NCBI GenBank assembly: GCA_004123355.1
Contig: SCHM01000002.1
Location: forward strand, 9,707,569-9,771,568
Length of the DNA stretch: 64,000 nucleotides
From: Amphirosellinia nigrospora
Taxonomy: Eukaryota; Ascomycota; Sordariomycetes; Xylariales; Xylariaceae
Reading direction: 5' to 3'
In this document: one piece after another, positions 24,470 through 37,102 of the stretch
Numbering within the stretch: position 1 is the stretch's first letter
How the letters are laid out: each line of letters opens with the position of its first letter
Program-made: the position numbers and the translations under genes
Notes under the pieces: generated by a model
What the model was told of the DNA's origin: nothing
Database searches by the model: none
The model's input: the letters and a program-made list of their open reading frames with translations, nothing else

Positions 24470-25750
24470 TTTGGGGTATATGGAGCTGAGCCGATGAGGC
24501 GGGACGGGTGGGATAGTGTTTGCTTGATGAGCTAGGTGCTAGTCGTATCGATGTCTCTAAGGTCGCTCGGTTAGAACCAACTTTAGTGTCACAAAATATG
24601 AACAGATCTGAAGTGAGAGGAACACAAAGAGAGTGCGAGCCATTTATATCACTGACAACTGTCTACGTGTTCAACTAAGCCACCTAGCACCAATCTATCT
24701 CATGCATACCAAGGAATGTCGCCTCTGACGACACGAGAGAGATTGAGAAAAAGGTCATCCCAAGAACTTTCCCCTCGCCCCGGCGTCGACTAGCTGGACA
24801 TAGCCAAGGACGCCGAGCGCCTAGGATGATGTGACCTGCGTAATGGCCCTCTGTAGAATTCTTTACGCACGCCCTACTTCCTTAACTCGAGCAGCCAAAG
24901 GTTGGATCTAATACTTTACAAGAGCCCAGCCACGATCTGGTCAGCAAGGGGTTCCTAGTAAAGATGTATAAGACTTGGAAAAAACTTATAGTACATTAAT
25001 AGAACACCCTCTTCTACTCAGGTTGAATACCCTTACTTATTTTCATCTCTAGATCTAGGTAAAGTATCTGAGTCTTCTTTAAAAAAAAACCTAATATCGT
25101 TATCCAAACTACTTTCTATATACATACCATAGCACTTGCGAGGCCAAAGAAGATTGAGTGGGAGGAGGAAAGTATCCATACAACAGGCAGCGTACCGTAA
25201 GCAAAGCTAACGCGGCGCCGAGCCGTGCTGAGCAGGATACCCCGCCTCGTTCGGCGGCTCGGGGTGTACGGAGCGCGTGTTGATCGGCTTGGCCCGTGCT
25301 ACAAATGAATTGTTGTTATCCTAGCGGGGGTCTAAAAAGGTGTAATCAATGTGTAGCCGCCGTTCCTCTTGGCGGCCTTGGGACGTCATGGCACGGGCTT
25401 ATACGATATCTGGAATATAGAGGATGATAAAGAGGTCTGATAAAGGCGATATCCCGAACTAAGATCGTGGGAGGCCGATTATGTACGCCGGAACTCTATC
25501 TAAGAGTATGAATTTCAAGTTATATACTCAAATGTAGGTTCTAGATGTTGATGAGAAAATGCCATGCCGGATATCTTATAGAGCTGGCAAGAAACAATAC
25601 CAAACTCTTCTCATTTTATCATAAAACAATTCTTGCCCAATTCTAAAACGCCTCGTCGCTGTGATCCCGAATTCAACCAAATCTCACCAGTTACTGGAGT
25701 AGCATGATATGCGGTGCATACCTAATCATGACGCCGATTTGGTGTCTTTG
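24470..25750. other. intergenic region with GC-rich foldback
   Basis: No coding frame. It contains a GC-rich patch with nested inverted repeats (see 25211-25400). The sequence around it is AT-rich, including a poly-A run near 25080. Confidence 0.55.
25211..25400. repeat. GC-rich inverted-repeat patch
   Basis: A local GC-rich island in AT-rich surroundings. ACCCCG at 25239-25244 pairs with CGGGGT at 25260-25265 around a short GC loop; CCGAGCCG (25218-25225) is complementary to the CGGCTCGG at 25255-25262; and GCCCGTGC at 25292-25299 is inverted as GCACGGGC at 25391-25398. It could be a relic of a small mobile element or a structured transcript. I cannot identify a family. Confidence 0.4.
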
Positions 25751-27188
25751 CTACCAGTTTCGGTCCGACCGTCTTCTTCTACGTCGGCCGTGACGTCCTT
25801 GACTTGGATGGGTGTATAAGTGGCAACCTTTGCTCGTCAAGTTCCCTTTCTTCGTCCCAAGACCTGTTCCTGCAGGATCTTGCGCTGCAAGAGAAGCGCT
25901 TTCATTTCTTTCGCCCGTCTCGATGCTTCCTTCATGATATCGATTCGGGATTTCCTTTCCAGGCGCCAGAGATGCATTATCTGTTGACTGTGTTGGAGGA
26001 GTAGCTGGAGCCGCCGACGGCTTTTCGATTTCTTTCTTCTCCTGCAGATCGACATTAGCGATAGCATCAGAATCGTGGTCGTCATGGTCCTCGGACAATT
26101 CCAACTTTTGCACCAGCTCATCAAGTTCATCATACACTTCCTCGCTCGCCTCACTCGCCTCCATCGATCGTTGCCTTTCTGCTTCTTGCTCGCCCACAAG
26201 ATCTACCCACATCTTCTCCAGCTCGTCCCTCCACCCAAGCTCGTCGGCTAGCTTGCGAAACCGTCGTCGCATGGTCCGAGGCACACCACATCATCGGCGT
26301 CGCGTGCCGAAATCGCCCACACGCTCCATGTTGAATAAGAGTCTAGGTACTCTGTCCCTCGCTAGACGCGGTAATCCGGCGAATGGGTGAACCAGCAGAC
26401 TCGTACCAACAACTATTACAAGATCGGCTTCTTGTGGCACTGTTGCATTGTCGAAGAAAGCGCTGGGTAGCTGCTCGCCAAAAAAAACAATGTCAGGCTT
26501 CACAAGACCCCCGCAGCTATCATGAACACAGACCGGCGTAGAGGCTGACTCGACGCACTTGCGCATCTCGGCGTCGGGAAATGGTTCCTTGCAGTCGATG
26601 CAACGTTGGGTGGCGAAGCTGCCGTGGGCCTCGACTATTAGTTCTGATGGGACGCCGGCGGCGCGCTCGAGACAGTCGATATTCTGTGTAAAGAGCATAC
26701 GTAGCAGCTTCCTTTTGGCGAGAAGTGCCATAAAGGCATGCGATATGGTCGGTTTGAAATTGCCCGGGTACAACTCCTTTGCCAGGACGTAGAAGGGCTG
26801 GGGATTGTTGCGAAAGAAGTCGATCTCGAACACTGCCTCTGGATGCGGCAGGTTGAGCCGCGCGAGGTTATGGTAGAGCCCCGTCTTGGGAGAGCGGAAG
26901 TCGGGTACTACATAGGAGCTGTTTGTTAGCCTAGGTGGAGAGACAATCGGAGTGAGGGCTGGGGCGAGGGTTGGGGCTAATGATGGCGAGATGACTGGAG
27001 GATGGAGGACGGAGGAGGTAGAACCAAAACTCACTTCCTGCAGCCGTAGAAATGCCGGCGCCGGTCATGGCGACGATGCGCTTGGCCCTGCCGCTACTTA
27101 TGAGGTCGGCGACGGCCGATATGCTGCGCTCCGAGAGGGTGTCGGGCTTCGTGTCCTCAGACACCATGCTGGAGGTTTCCTGGCCCAT
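25751..27188 (-). CDS. hst2: NAD-dependent deacetylase, Hst2-type sirtuin (frameshifted near C-terminus)
   Basis: Exon 1 is 27188-27035; an intron at 27034-26908 (GTGAGT, GCTAAC, GTAG) leads to an exon from 26907. The split falls inside AGIPDFRSP. Sirtuin motifs are complete: GAGIS (43-47), PDFRSPKTGLY, TQNID (125-129), catalytic His146 in VEAHGS, zinc cysteines 154, 157, 178 and 183, and the GTSLLVHPFAGLP loop. The start MGQETS and the length of the core match fungal Hst2, a mainly cytosolic deacetylase. Two indels lie after the NAD-binding FNMERVGDFGTR segment: one extra base near 26296-26303 and one missing base near 26258-26262. With both allowed for, DDVVCLGPCDDGFRKLADELGW reads through. 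The acidic, coiled tail (about residues 270-436) is low-complexity; its reading frame after about 26000 is uncertain, so the 3' end may be wrong. Confidence 0.85.
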
Positions 27189-27887
27189 CTTGAAGCGGCG
27201 CGACGCTTTTTGGTGCCGCGCTTTCTTTTTGCGCCCTATGGTTGCGGGCTATTGGCCGTGAACATGGGCGTGCCGTGATCGCTTATGTTTAGACGTGGGA
27301 CTAGAACGTAGACTTTTGTCTAAATGCTATCATGGAAAGATATATAGTGCTAACGGCGTTCATTCTCGTGAATCTCATCACCACAACCTGACTTACTTAC
27401 TCAATGTAGGTACGCTTTTGGGTACTTGGTAGGTTAGATAGATGGTGGGGATTCAGCGCGCACCCCTTATCGATTACAGGACGCGCTAGATGGTTAATCC
27501 CTGTGAGATTGGATATCGAGTACGAGTAGCAAGTGAGTAGGCAGTCTATTTATTAAGACGATTTGTTCTCTTTATTTGTTTTTAGGCCCTTATCTAACTT
27601 CTGCCTAAGTGGCAGGATAATTCATTCCAGTTGTTTTAGTTCCTTTTTTCTTGAGCCCGTCTTAAAACACCAACCAACACAGGGACCCTGTTAATGTTGA
27701 GCCAACCCTTGAACCAACCCATTTGGTGGTTAAGACGTGAAAATACTACGCGCCATGCCTTTAAGTTTCAGTTTGTTCTGTACTGGTAGTGTTGGGGACT
27801 CATCAGTCGTATCCTGTTGTACAAACATCATAAGAAATCAATAATTAGTACCATCCGAGTTAAATATTTTGTTCTACTCGTCACCGA
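27189..27887. other. intergenic region
   Basis: Upstream region of the sirtuin gene and 3' flank of the next minus-strand gene. Nothing else recognisable. Confidence 0.6.
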
Positions 27888-29770
27888 TTAGCTCGAAACC
27901 CCGGCCCATTCGAGAGTCTCCAACGCCAACATTACTAAAGCCAGTGTCGATGGAAGAATCCTGGGAATTGTTAGTCATTAATTGTGGACCAAGGTAAACT
28001 AGGTATACTCACCAGACGACGTAGCTCTGAAATAGGATCTTTGACATGACGCCTTCGTAGACCTCGTTGATCTGGCAAATCTGCGCTAGTTGAAGAGCGC
28101 TTGGCGCGCCAGTGAGGAGGAAACAGACGACGATAAAGATTGGGTCGTCTAGGATACTGACGGGGATGTATTTTGCGATGAGGGCCAGGATAGGGGTCAT
28201 GATAATGGTTGGGAGCAGCATTCGGCTGATCAGGGATGCAACGAGGAGTCGCGACCCTATCTTGGCCTCTTCGGAATCTTTAATCTCGCTGTCCTTTGTG
28301 TTATTTGCCAGATTGGCGCCCAGAACTACAAGGATGAGCGGTACAGCAACACCTCCGCTCAGTGTGACCGCATCAGTGACGCTGTTCTTAACAAACGACC
28401 CTTTTTCGAAAAACAACTTCTGGAGGCTGGGAATCGAAGCCACAACAACGGAGGCCAGCATGGCCCACAGTGGGGGTTCATGAACTCGCTGACAAAATTC
28501 GTCATTTTCTCTAGCGGCAATCTGAGCCCCCTGGGTAGCCTGAAGTAGGTACGCAGACACAATAGACGAGTCTTTTCCTTCGCATGGGTGTAGGCTCTGT
28601 GGGCAGCAGCCTTTGATTGAGCAAAGAATCCCCGAACGCCTTCGGAGGCTTCTGGTTCTTCTAAATCTCGGATATGTGGGAATGACAGAATGTCATTTAG
28701 GTCATCGGACGGGATTATATAGGGCCCGTTCTGGGCATTGCCGCCATTCCCGTTCATCGTCGCTGACCGTTTCTTTGGCGTCTCAGGTCCGTCTTCATCG
28801 GAATCGGCAGGGGATGCACCTGCCGTGGTGGCGACTGGAGTCCGGCCAGCCGGCTCGTACATATCATCGTCTGAGCTCTCCGTGTTTTCGTCAAGGTCCG
28901 GTATCAACAGCTCGTTGGATGTATCATCATCTCGATACCGGCCTTCCTCTACGCGCTCATCGTTGTATTCCTCATATTGATCCTTCTTGGCTAATAAGAC
29001 GTGAAATCCCCAACTCCAGCGGACCATCTGCCCAAGTTGTTGAAAAATCAACAGGTATAATATACCCCGAGAAGACACTAGTCCGCTGTGATCGCCCTGG
29101 ACCCGATCCCAGGCTAACCCCTTTAACGTTTGGGAGAGTGAGATGACGAGGGATATTGGAAGTGAGTTTGAGTTGCCAAAGACGCTCATGGCCGTCACGA
29201 AGTTGGTTGCCCTTTTCCCGAACCGAAATAGTTTCGAGACCATTAAAGAGACTCCGTATGAGACGCCAGTCTGAATGATGAAGATGATCGGAATAACAGC
29301 AAGTTCGCCGAGTTGATTTGGGTTCAATTGTTTTGCTAGCCTGCTGAATATCAAGCATGGAGTAAACAACCACATATTCAAGTTTGCTACGAACTTCTGA
29401 TGCTCTGGATTGAAGAGACCTTTTCTAGCGAGGATACTGTACCATATGGGGTTAGTAACTGCTATCATGAGCGGTAGGCTCGGGAGCGTGAACTGTGTAA
29501 TTTTATGACCAGAGCGTGGCGGGATGTAGAGTATAACTAAAATAAAATAAAAGTAAAGACGCACCGGGACGCACCGGAAGATACTTACTACCCAGGTAAG
29601 CTCACACAGATGACCTCTAATACAGCCTCAAAGACAAGAATCACCAATCCAGCGAGGGATGGGTGCTGGTCGTGAGGCTTCATTGTAGCGTCGAATGCTG
29701 GTACATTGTCGGGAGTCCAATTGAGGCCCGCATTGTTGACCAGGACCAAGGATGAGTAGGGATAACTCAT
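27888..29770 (-). CDS. auxin efflux carrier-like membrane transport protein (PF03547 type)
   Basis: Exons 29770-29589, 29436-28013 and 27960-27888 (introns with GTAAGT/ACAG and GTGAGT/CCAG) predict 559 aa. The N-terminal half has about five hydrophobic segments (HPSLAGLVILVFEAVLEVI, LWLFTPCLIFSRLA-like, LAVIPIIFIIQTGVSYGVS) with the family block VTAMSVFGNSNSLPISLV. A long acidic cytosolic loop (about 225-345) precedes five C-terminal segments ending in YVVWILPSTLALVMLALE. Fungal members sit in the endoplasmic reticulum or plasma membrane; substrates are not established. One base is missing in the G run at 28472-28476 (C run in sense): restoring it joins EFMNP to PLWAMLASVVVAS, whereas the raw frame ends soon after. 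The bend lies just before the C-terminal transmembrane bundle. Confidence 0.87.
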
Positions 29771-32700
29771 AGTTTCCTCGGTGTTTAAGATCGGGGTCGA
29801 AAGATGTGTGTGGTAGTTGTAAGGAGGGTTAGGTAGAATTGCGATAGGTAAGGCTATGACGATGATAGTCTAGACACGTAACACGCGTGCTGTGACCGCG
29901 GGTCCCGGGGAGTTGGATGTTGGAAATGAAATGAATAAGAATGAAAGAAATTTGTGCCTTGGTGCTGTGAATGAGATGCACCAGGCAAGCAGGTATGCCG
30001 TTGCTCGGCTGAAATTTATTAAACAAAGACAGAGCAGCCCTTATTACTGAAAGTGAAAAGAGAAGGGAGGGTTTTTGGTTTCGAAAGCTGCAGGCAGAGC
30101 TGCGCCAGAGTCGTAAGCCCTGTAAAGTTGCTGATTCAGGTAGCCCATAGGGTCGCCCCCGCGACAAGAGCCAAACATGTATATCTGTGGCTCAGCGTCG
30201 TGATTGGTTGCACCGCCCAACTGATGTGCCAAGCCTGCAGGCGGCCTGCCTGCCGTTTCTGCCAAGGAATGCCAAGGAATGCCAAGTCGCCGGTCCATAT
30301 CTGCTTCTGGCCATCAGCCCCATTTTCTACATCTGATAAACTAGTAGAACTCTGGGATATCGTGCACAGACTACGGAAAGCGTCTCATTGGTGTCTGTGC
30401 CAATACCGACGCAGCGTCTGGGCGAAACCTACGTTATGTAGGTCACACTCTAGTCGCACCACGCGGAATCCGTATAACACCGCGCAGCATCAAGATTTGT
30501 ACATATAGGGAATACTACTCGGTACGATATGGCAAATGTTTATTTCTCTCCGTCTACACGTCCTATCAACATGTCTTATGTTGACGATTAAACAGTGGGA
30601 AAGCTCATAAAGAATGCTGTGTTCATCAAGCTACCAGGTGTTTAAAGAGTGTACGGAGTGTGGTGTAGGTAGTTTATATGTCTGTTCATCCCATCATGTT
30701 GAAAGCCTACGCCGCAGTACTCCAAGACTATACCTAGGATAAAATGCACAACCCGACTGAGTAGTTGTTGGCACTCTTTCCAGTCTGTCTTTCCCTCAGG
30801 CTCGCATACGTGGGTCAAAAGGAGCTCTAGCTCCAACGGTATTGCAGGCCGCGTCTGAGAAAAATGGTTGGGATTTGTTTCGAAGCTGAGTCAGCCCCAT
30901 TGAGCTAGCGCTACTTAGATACATCGAGCAAACTGGACCAACTACCCCACCAATCCTAAGCCTCGGAGTAAAATGCCCGTCGTTCTTCGAGCAATAATCA
31001 CGATGAAAGCGTCCAACAGCTATTCTATCTCTAGGGAAACTATCGATAGAGCTAGTAGTAGTTATCTGAATACAGATTGCTATTGCGTGTGTGGCTGAAA
31101 TTGACCGTCGTAGCTTTGTAGTTGTAATGTAGGATGATAGCATTTGAAGTGGTGTCTCTATAACGTCAGTCCGATAACCCGTATGACGTAATAATTGACT
31201 ATGTCTAATAGTCGCAGTCGTGCAAATCTTACAATCTACTAAAAATCGATCGCACATGGACCATTCGCAATTTCGCTCTACAGTACTGTCTGGATCGAAC
31301 GTCGAGGTTAAACCCCTTTGCGAAGTAGTAAGTAGTTATCTATCTTGGGTCTAATTGGACGCAAGATAAATGGCAGCATATAGTCCAGGATCAGCTAAAG
31401 TGATGACGTATCGTCACCAGCGGAGCAGCCAGATCTCCTGCACATCCCACTCTTGTGTGGCTGGATGACGTTTCGCTAGCCACAGCCTTGAGACAGATAT
31501 GGCAAGTTCACGATACCAAAACAATGGCAATGTCATCAATTACATGCTTACGTACCCCAGGCTGATCGAGAGCCAAAACCAAGGTTCTTTTCGCCTCGGC
31601 GTACCCCTGGCGAAGGCGAGAGGGTTAGAGCTAATTGTGAATTGTGCTAATGTCTAGTACTATGACGAGTAATGCATCGATAAGATACCTACCCATTGGC
31701 TTGTTCTTACTGTATGCTCCCTCAAACTCTTGGTCCGCTAGCGTGGCCAAGAAAAAAAAAGACAGAACGAAAACAAGATCCTGCCCAAACGAATTGGGCT
31801 TATTTTCTGTCGTAGGAGCTATAGGTGTACAATGCGCCCTGCTTGAAGCCTGAACAGCACAGATTCTGCACAGATCGACCTGGGGACGATCCACAGTGTA
31901 GCGATACATTTGTAAACTGTATGGCATGTCTTCCAATACCTAAGTACATGCCTCCTGTTTGGAGGTTTCTACATGTGTATGAAGTTATAAGCATCAACCT
32001 GATAGGCACAGAGGTAAGACATGTAGGTAGTGTAGAACAAATGGCGGACTAACAACCACGTGAAACAGAGGCAGAGGTTATTTTGGTCAATCGGTCAATC
32101 AGCTTGCGGTGCGCGGGGCAGGGCCGCCACCTTCAATGTTGTACAATAGGTACCTGGTCTCTGCTCTGGACACTGGGAACCACAAGCCCCAATTTTCTCA
32201 CCCCTCCTCTCTCTACCTCTACATAGACTTGAGCAACCTTGACCTACCTCACCCACTCATCTGCGTCTACTGCTACGTGATAGATTTATCGTAATTACAT
32301 CCCTACACATCTTGCAGCTGCTACACCTGAAGGCGACTTTCCTCTCCATACCTCTCTCCGTCTCACCCCATCATTCGCTAGTGCTGCCGCATCTTCGGAC
32401 GATACGAGTCGCACGAGTTACTAGACTTCGCGGCGCAAGCAAAGACACGGCCCAGCTTTTACTAGTCATCAACCCTGACCTGCCTGCCCATCAGCTCCGG
32501 ATCACGGGCTCCGCCGGTGTTAAAAGTTCTAGGCTTGAAGTTCAAGGCACCGAGGTACGCCACGTACAGATCTAGAGCCGAACTGCGCCTTCATCCGGTA
32601 ACCATCCCCACGGGCACACTTCGCCACACCCACACCATAAGACGAGACGGGATAAGAGTTCGGCTACCCAACAGCCCTGTCATTGAACAACCAGACAACC

Positions 32701-33192
32701 ACTGCCGGTGTTGGCTCCACTAGCCACTAACGATAGTGCCCGATTTGAGCCTCCTTGTACGGCTGGACCTCCCTCGCTTGCCTATCTATTCATTGCTGAC
32801 CCTAGTCTTCTGCCCGTAGCCCAACATATTAGAGTTCGCTCCCGCGACAACGGCCGACTCGACACCCAGTCATCCGCTCTCCTTGTCTTTCACGCCTTAC
32901 ATCGCGTTATATCAATTGGTGCTTGCGGATACTCTAGCGCACTCGACGAGCTATATATCACTTCTGTGACTGCTCCGTCTACGATCCCAACCATCGTCAA
33001 CGTCAACTGGCCCCTTGCTGGAGCTGTTCTTTCTGCTTGCCCAGCTTGAGTCAGGTCTCTCCACTTGGCCCATTGGTATCAAACTCAGTTCTTGAGGTAC
33101 TGGTGGCATTTTTATCTGTGGAATGCTTTGGTGAACGGCTTAGCCATCCTAGTCTATTGCTCTCCACACCCCAGGCATCACCAACTTCAACG
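29771..33192. other. intergenic region and long leader of the MAPKK gene
   Basis: No supported gene. From about 32150 to 33190 the plus strand is C/T-rich and probably forms the promoter and a long leader of the gene at 33193. A short tandem (GCCAAGGAAT twice plus GCCAAG) lies at 30261-30286. Open frames on both strands between 30053 and 32050 lack motifs. Confidence 0.55.
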
Positions 33193-35214
33193 ATGTTGGG
33201 CGGGACCAACCTCGGCGAACAGCCGAGCACACCAGATGAATTAGCTACCGACCACCCCGACCAACCTCTGGGCAGCCCGTCATCATTGGATTCGCTCAAC
33301 TCTTCGGAGGCCAGTACTCCTCTCGAAGCTCCCGATGAATTATCAGCAGATCTACCCAAGAGAATGCCCTCTCTCCGCTCAATATCCGATCCCCAGAACC
33401 CCACTCACCCCATGTCCGCCTCCTCCACACCCTTGGGCGTTCTTTCGAACGCGAGGCGCCCCGGTCCCGTAGCGCACTCCTCGAGCGGTCGCTTACCTGA
33501 AGATATTACTGCCAAGATGAGGGCGTTCCATATGTCACGCCAGGGTAGCTCTTCGCTCAACCAACAGGCCGCATCCCCTGCTTCGGCCTCACCATCGGGT
33601 ATGTCTCCAGTTGGTCCCATCATGGGTGGGGTACCTGGAAACTTACGGCTCTCCGGTGGCCTCCAACGGCCTGGCGCCCCAGCGTTTCCACGCTCAGCGC
33701 CCGCCATAAATACAGGAATGGGCGGTGGCGGTTTAGCTGGTAAGAGACGTTTCGGACTCAAGCTCGGAGATATGAACGGCGGTCCTTCACCAGCTTCCCC
33801 TATATCTTCAGGGACAGGCCAACAACCCGCAGCACAGAACGGCAATGGTCCTGTTTCCCAATTAAAGCAGTTTGAGGAGTACATCGACACGGAAAAGGGC
33901 TACCTGACATTCAAGGGCAAGGCCATTATTACGAGCGAGGGAGTTGATTTCTCCGATGGTTCGGTCTTTCGCATATCACTTGACGAAGTTGAGAAATTGG
34001 ACGAGTTGGGGAAGGGAAACTACGGCACTGTCTACAAGGTTCGGCATACGAAACCCCGTATTCCGCGTTTTGGACCTGGGCTAGCCGGCACAAAAATGCC
34101 TTCATTTCCAAGATCAACTAGCGAGAAGGTTGAATCCATCCGAGACAAGAAGTCTGGTAGTAATACTGGTATCATCATGGCCATGAAGGAGATGCGCCTG
34201 GAGCTCGACGAAGCTAAGCTGGCGACCATCATCAAAGAGCTGATAATCCTCCACGAATGCGCATCACCATACGTGATCGACTTCTACGGAGCTTTCTTCC
34301 AAGAGAGCGCTGTCTATATGTGCATAGAGTACATGGATGGGGGCTCTATCGACAAGCTCTATTCGGGAGGCATCCCTGAAAACATTCTCCGCAAGATTAC
34401 ATATAGCACCGTCATGGGACTAAAAGAACTCAAGAAAAACACAACATCATACATAGAGATGTGAAGCCCACTAACATCCTCATAAATACACGGGGTCAAA
34501 TCAAGATTTGCGACTTTGGAGTGAGTGGTAACCTTGTTGCCAGTATCGCCAAGACAAATATCGGATGTCAAAGCTACATGGCTCCTGAGCGCATTTCCGG
34601 TGGAGCTTTCATGCAGTCGGGTGCTTCGGATGGCACATATAGCGTACAAAGTGACATTTGGAGCTTGGGGTTGACAATTATCGAGTGTGGTATGGGCAAA
34701 TATCCATATCCTCCCGATGTGTCGTCTACGATATTTAGTCAGCTTAGTGTAAGTATCTATAACATTTTTCGATATGGTAACTACGTTGCTAAACTAATAT
34801 GTCATTTAGGCCATCGTCGACGGCGATCCACCAGACCTCCCGGACACGTACTCTCAAACGGCTCGCACATTTGTCAATGGATGTCTCAACAAAGTGGCAA
34901 AGTTGAGGCCCAACTATCAAGCCTTATTAGCATCTGAGTGGCTCAAGGGATTATCCAAGCCTGAAACAATCACAGAAGAAGATGAGGAAGCCCAGGAGAA
35001 TGACGCGAGTGCCGAAGCTGTCGCTGGCGCAGCTGGGAGCATCGATATCAGCCATTCAGGTACTGAAGATGCTGAAGTGGCGGCATGGGTCACAGAGGTT
35101 TTACAGAAAAAGGCGAACGGGCAATACGGTGAAGCAGATGGGAGGCCAGCCCTCCATAATGCACAACTCGATGCAGTCGCTACCTCTTTAGGCAGCCCCG
35201 GCATTGCAAGGTAA
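33193..35214 (+). CDS. pbs2: Pbs2-type MAP kinase kinase (HOG pathway)
   Basis: Exons 33193-34748 and 34810-35214 (intron GTAAGT, CTAAT, TTTAG) predict 653 aa from ATG 33193. A disordered N-terminus of about 230 residues includes a basic-hydrophobic [11 protein letters not shown] segment that could dock a MAPK. The kinase domain shows glycine loop LGKGNYGTV (about 270), catalytic lysine in MAMKE (about 331), HRD loop, DFG (about 440), activation segment with Ser/Thr phosphosites in SIAKTNIG, and MAPER. The ~45-residue insert between VYKVRH and IIMAMKE is usual for filamentous Pbs2. The protein would phosphorylate the Hog1-type MAPK under osmotic stress. One base is missing in the A run 34435-34439, immediately before [10 protein letters not shown]; uncorrected, the frame ends at 34464 and separates the N-lobe from the catalytic loop. 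Exon lengths fit exactly once the base is added. Confidence 0.92.
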
Positions 35215-36294
35215 CTCCGGGTTCAGCACTTCTGCGCTTCATCACTCGGTAGATGAGCGTGTCGCGCACGCGAAAGCCACACGTGCATTGCGGAGCGGGC
35301 TCTCCGCTCAATTATTTGACGAAGCTCCGATTCATTGCATTGGCGTGGCGTACACCAGTTTTTTATATTATAGTTGACGCTTCACAGACGGCTTCGGTCC
35401 ATCATTGGCGCGGCATTGTCAGTTTCCGGTTTTGATTCAAAAGAACAATGAACTTTTTCCTGTTTTATCATTTTGGGCATGTTGATAGGTGGAGGAGATA
35501 ATCCCTGTACACGTATTCGGGAGTTAGGAAGAACATTAGATATGCACAAGCCGGAGATAGGGTTGAAAGAATTGCATGAAGGAGGAAGCAGGTATGAGAG
35601 GGAGGGGGAGGAAGTGTCAAATTATGCTAAAGATGGTCCTTAGCTCGGTCGTCTGTATATTGCAGTGTAATGGCAAGGAAAGCTGTACATTTTGTCCCTG
35701 CGGTATCCTTTTGCCCTATTTGTCGATAGCTGTGGGATAAATGATCGCATGTGTGGAAGGGAGCCACGAGGAACGATTAGTACATGAGTAGCGTTAAGAA
35801 CACGATATGGCGTTGCTCAGAATTATTGATGATGAATGTGAATGTCGTGATGAACTAGGTCGAATTCCGTATCTCTCACTGGGTTAACTATTAATGCTGT
35901 AAGTAAGATTTACAAAATCTGAAGGCTATATATAGACTATTGCCTTTTCTATCTCCCTAGGGGTAGGTAATCTATGAAATACGCGTGCTGACTAAATTGA
36001 CCTTACGTATTAGCAGCAGCCTTAGAAGCGTTGTTTAGTTCATCGCAGAGCTAGCATTTATACGAGGGATCGAGTATTGATTACGTTGCTACATAGTGTC
36101 ATGTGGTTGCTGTCATACATGAGAGACATTAACATTATCATTATTGTCATTAACTTTTCCCACATCATCCTGAATTACCATTATGAGGTACCCAATCCTT
36201 CTTTGCCTGGTTGATTAGATAGTTTTGATGCGATTGCATTGACGTTTGGATCTAGCGGTGGGGTGACAAGAATTGTTTCGTTAAAACAGGCCGG
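35215..36294. other. intergenic region between convergent genes
   Basis: 3' flanks of the MAPKK (+) and the SUR7-family gene (-). No coding frame or RNA gene recognised. Confidence 0.6.
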
Positions 36295-37102
36295 TTACGC
36301 GTAATTGTCCTTGACCCGATGGTTGCCGACATCGTAGCTTCGTCGGCTGCGGACGCTCCTCTGGCGACCCCAGCGTGAACGGCCGCCAGCGTAATCATCC
36401 TTTCTACCGCGCATACCGACACAGAAGAGGGCGGTGGCGATGAAGAGAGCAGCCCACGCTCCCCAGGTAAACCCGAAAGCGTACACGCCGATGTGCGCAC
36501 TACGGCCAGCGATGTTGAATTGGTCGCGCATGCGGACGAAAGTCGCCGTCATGAGAGCCGCGGCGACGGTGTGGAAGAAGAGGGCCCCGAATGACATCAT
36601 CGCGGCAATGGCGTGGCCTAGACGGCCGAAGCAGGCCAGGAAGCCCGTGAAGAAGGCGACGATGGTGAAGAGGAGCGCGAGCAGGTAGAACACCCAGCCA
36701 AACCGCCACAGGTAGAAGTACTGTTGACTCGTGGTGCCGTCTCCGTATGACCCGATAATGCGTTCGGGTAGTCTGTCCCCCGTCGGGTTTTTGGACCACG
36801 CCCACCCGACAGGCGGGTCGGGCCAGGTCCGGCTACAGTCCAAGTTATCCTCGCCACAGATGTGGAAGTATGTCCATTGTGAGACCGGGCGCGCCCCGCT
36901 TATGCCCGAGGTGTCGGCGGATAGGAAGTAGGTCTGTCGCAGGGGTGATATCCGGGTTACGCTTGATAGAATGACGAAGAATAGCAGCACGGCCGCACCG
37001 CCGAGAAAGATGAGGGAGAGCGGCGCGAGGGGAACCCCTGGAAGTAGTTAGTCAAATGAGCGACGCATGTGAAGGACGTTCGGACTTACTGGACCTCCCC
37101 AT
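36295..37102 (-). CDS. SUR7/PalI-family eisosome-type membrane protein
   Basis: A 13-base first exon (37102-37090, MGRS plus one base), an intron at 37089-37038 (GTAAGT, TGACTAAC, CAG) and exon 37037-36295 give 251 aa without frameshift. Four membrane segments lie at about 8-31, 118-141, 147-172 and 187-212. The first extracellular loop carries the claudin-like QWTYFHIC...DC pattern with cysteines 65 and 72. The tail is basic (GRSRWGRQRSVRSRRS) and cytosolic. This topology is that of SUR7-family proteins, which mark eisosomes/MCC domains of the plasma membrane and affect wall and stress responses; the alternative is a PalI/pH-sensing relative of the same fold. The tiny first exon is easily missed by gene finders but is supported by phase and by giving a start codon where the long exon has none in a suitable place. 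Confidence 0.82.
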
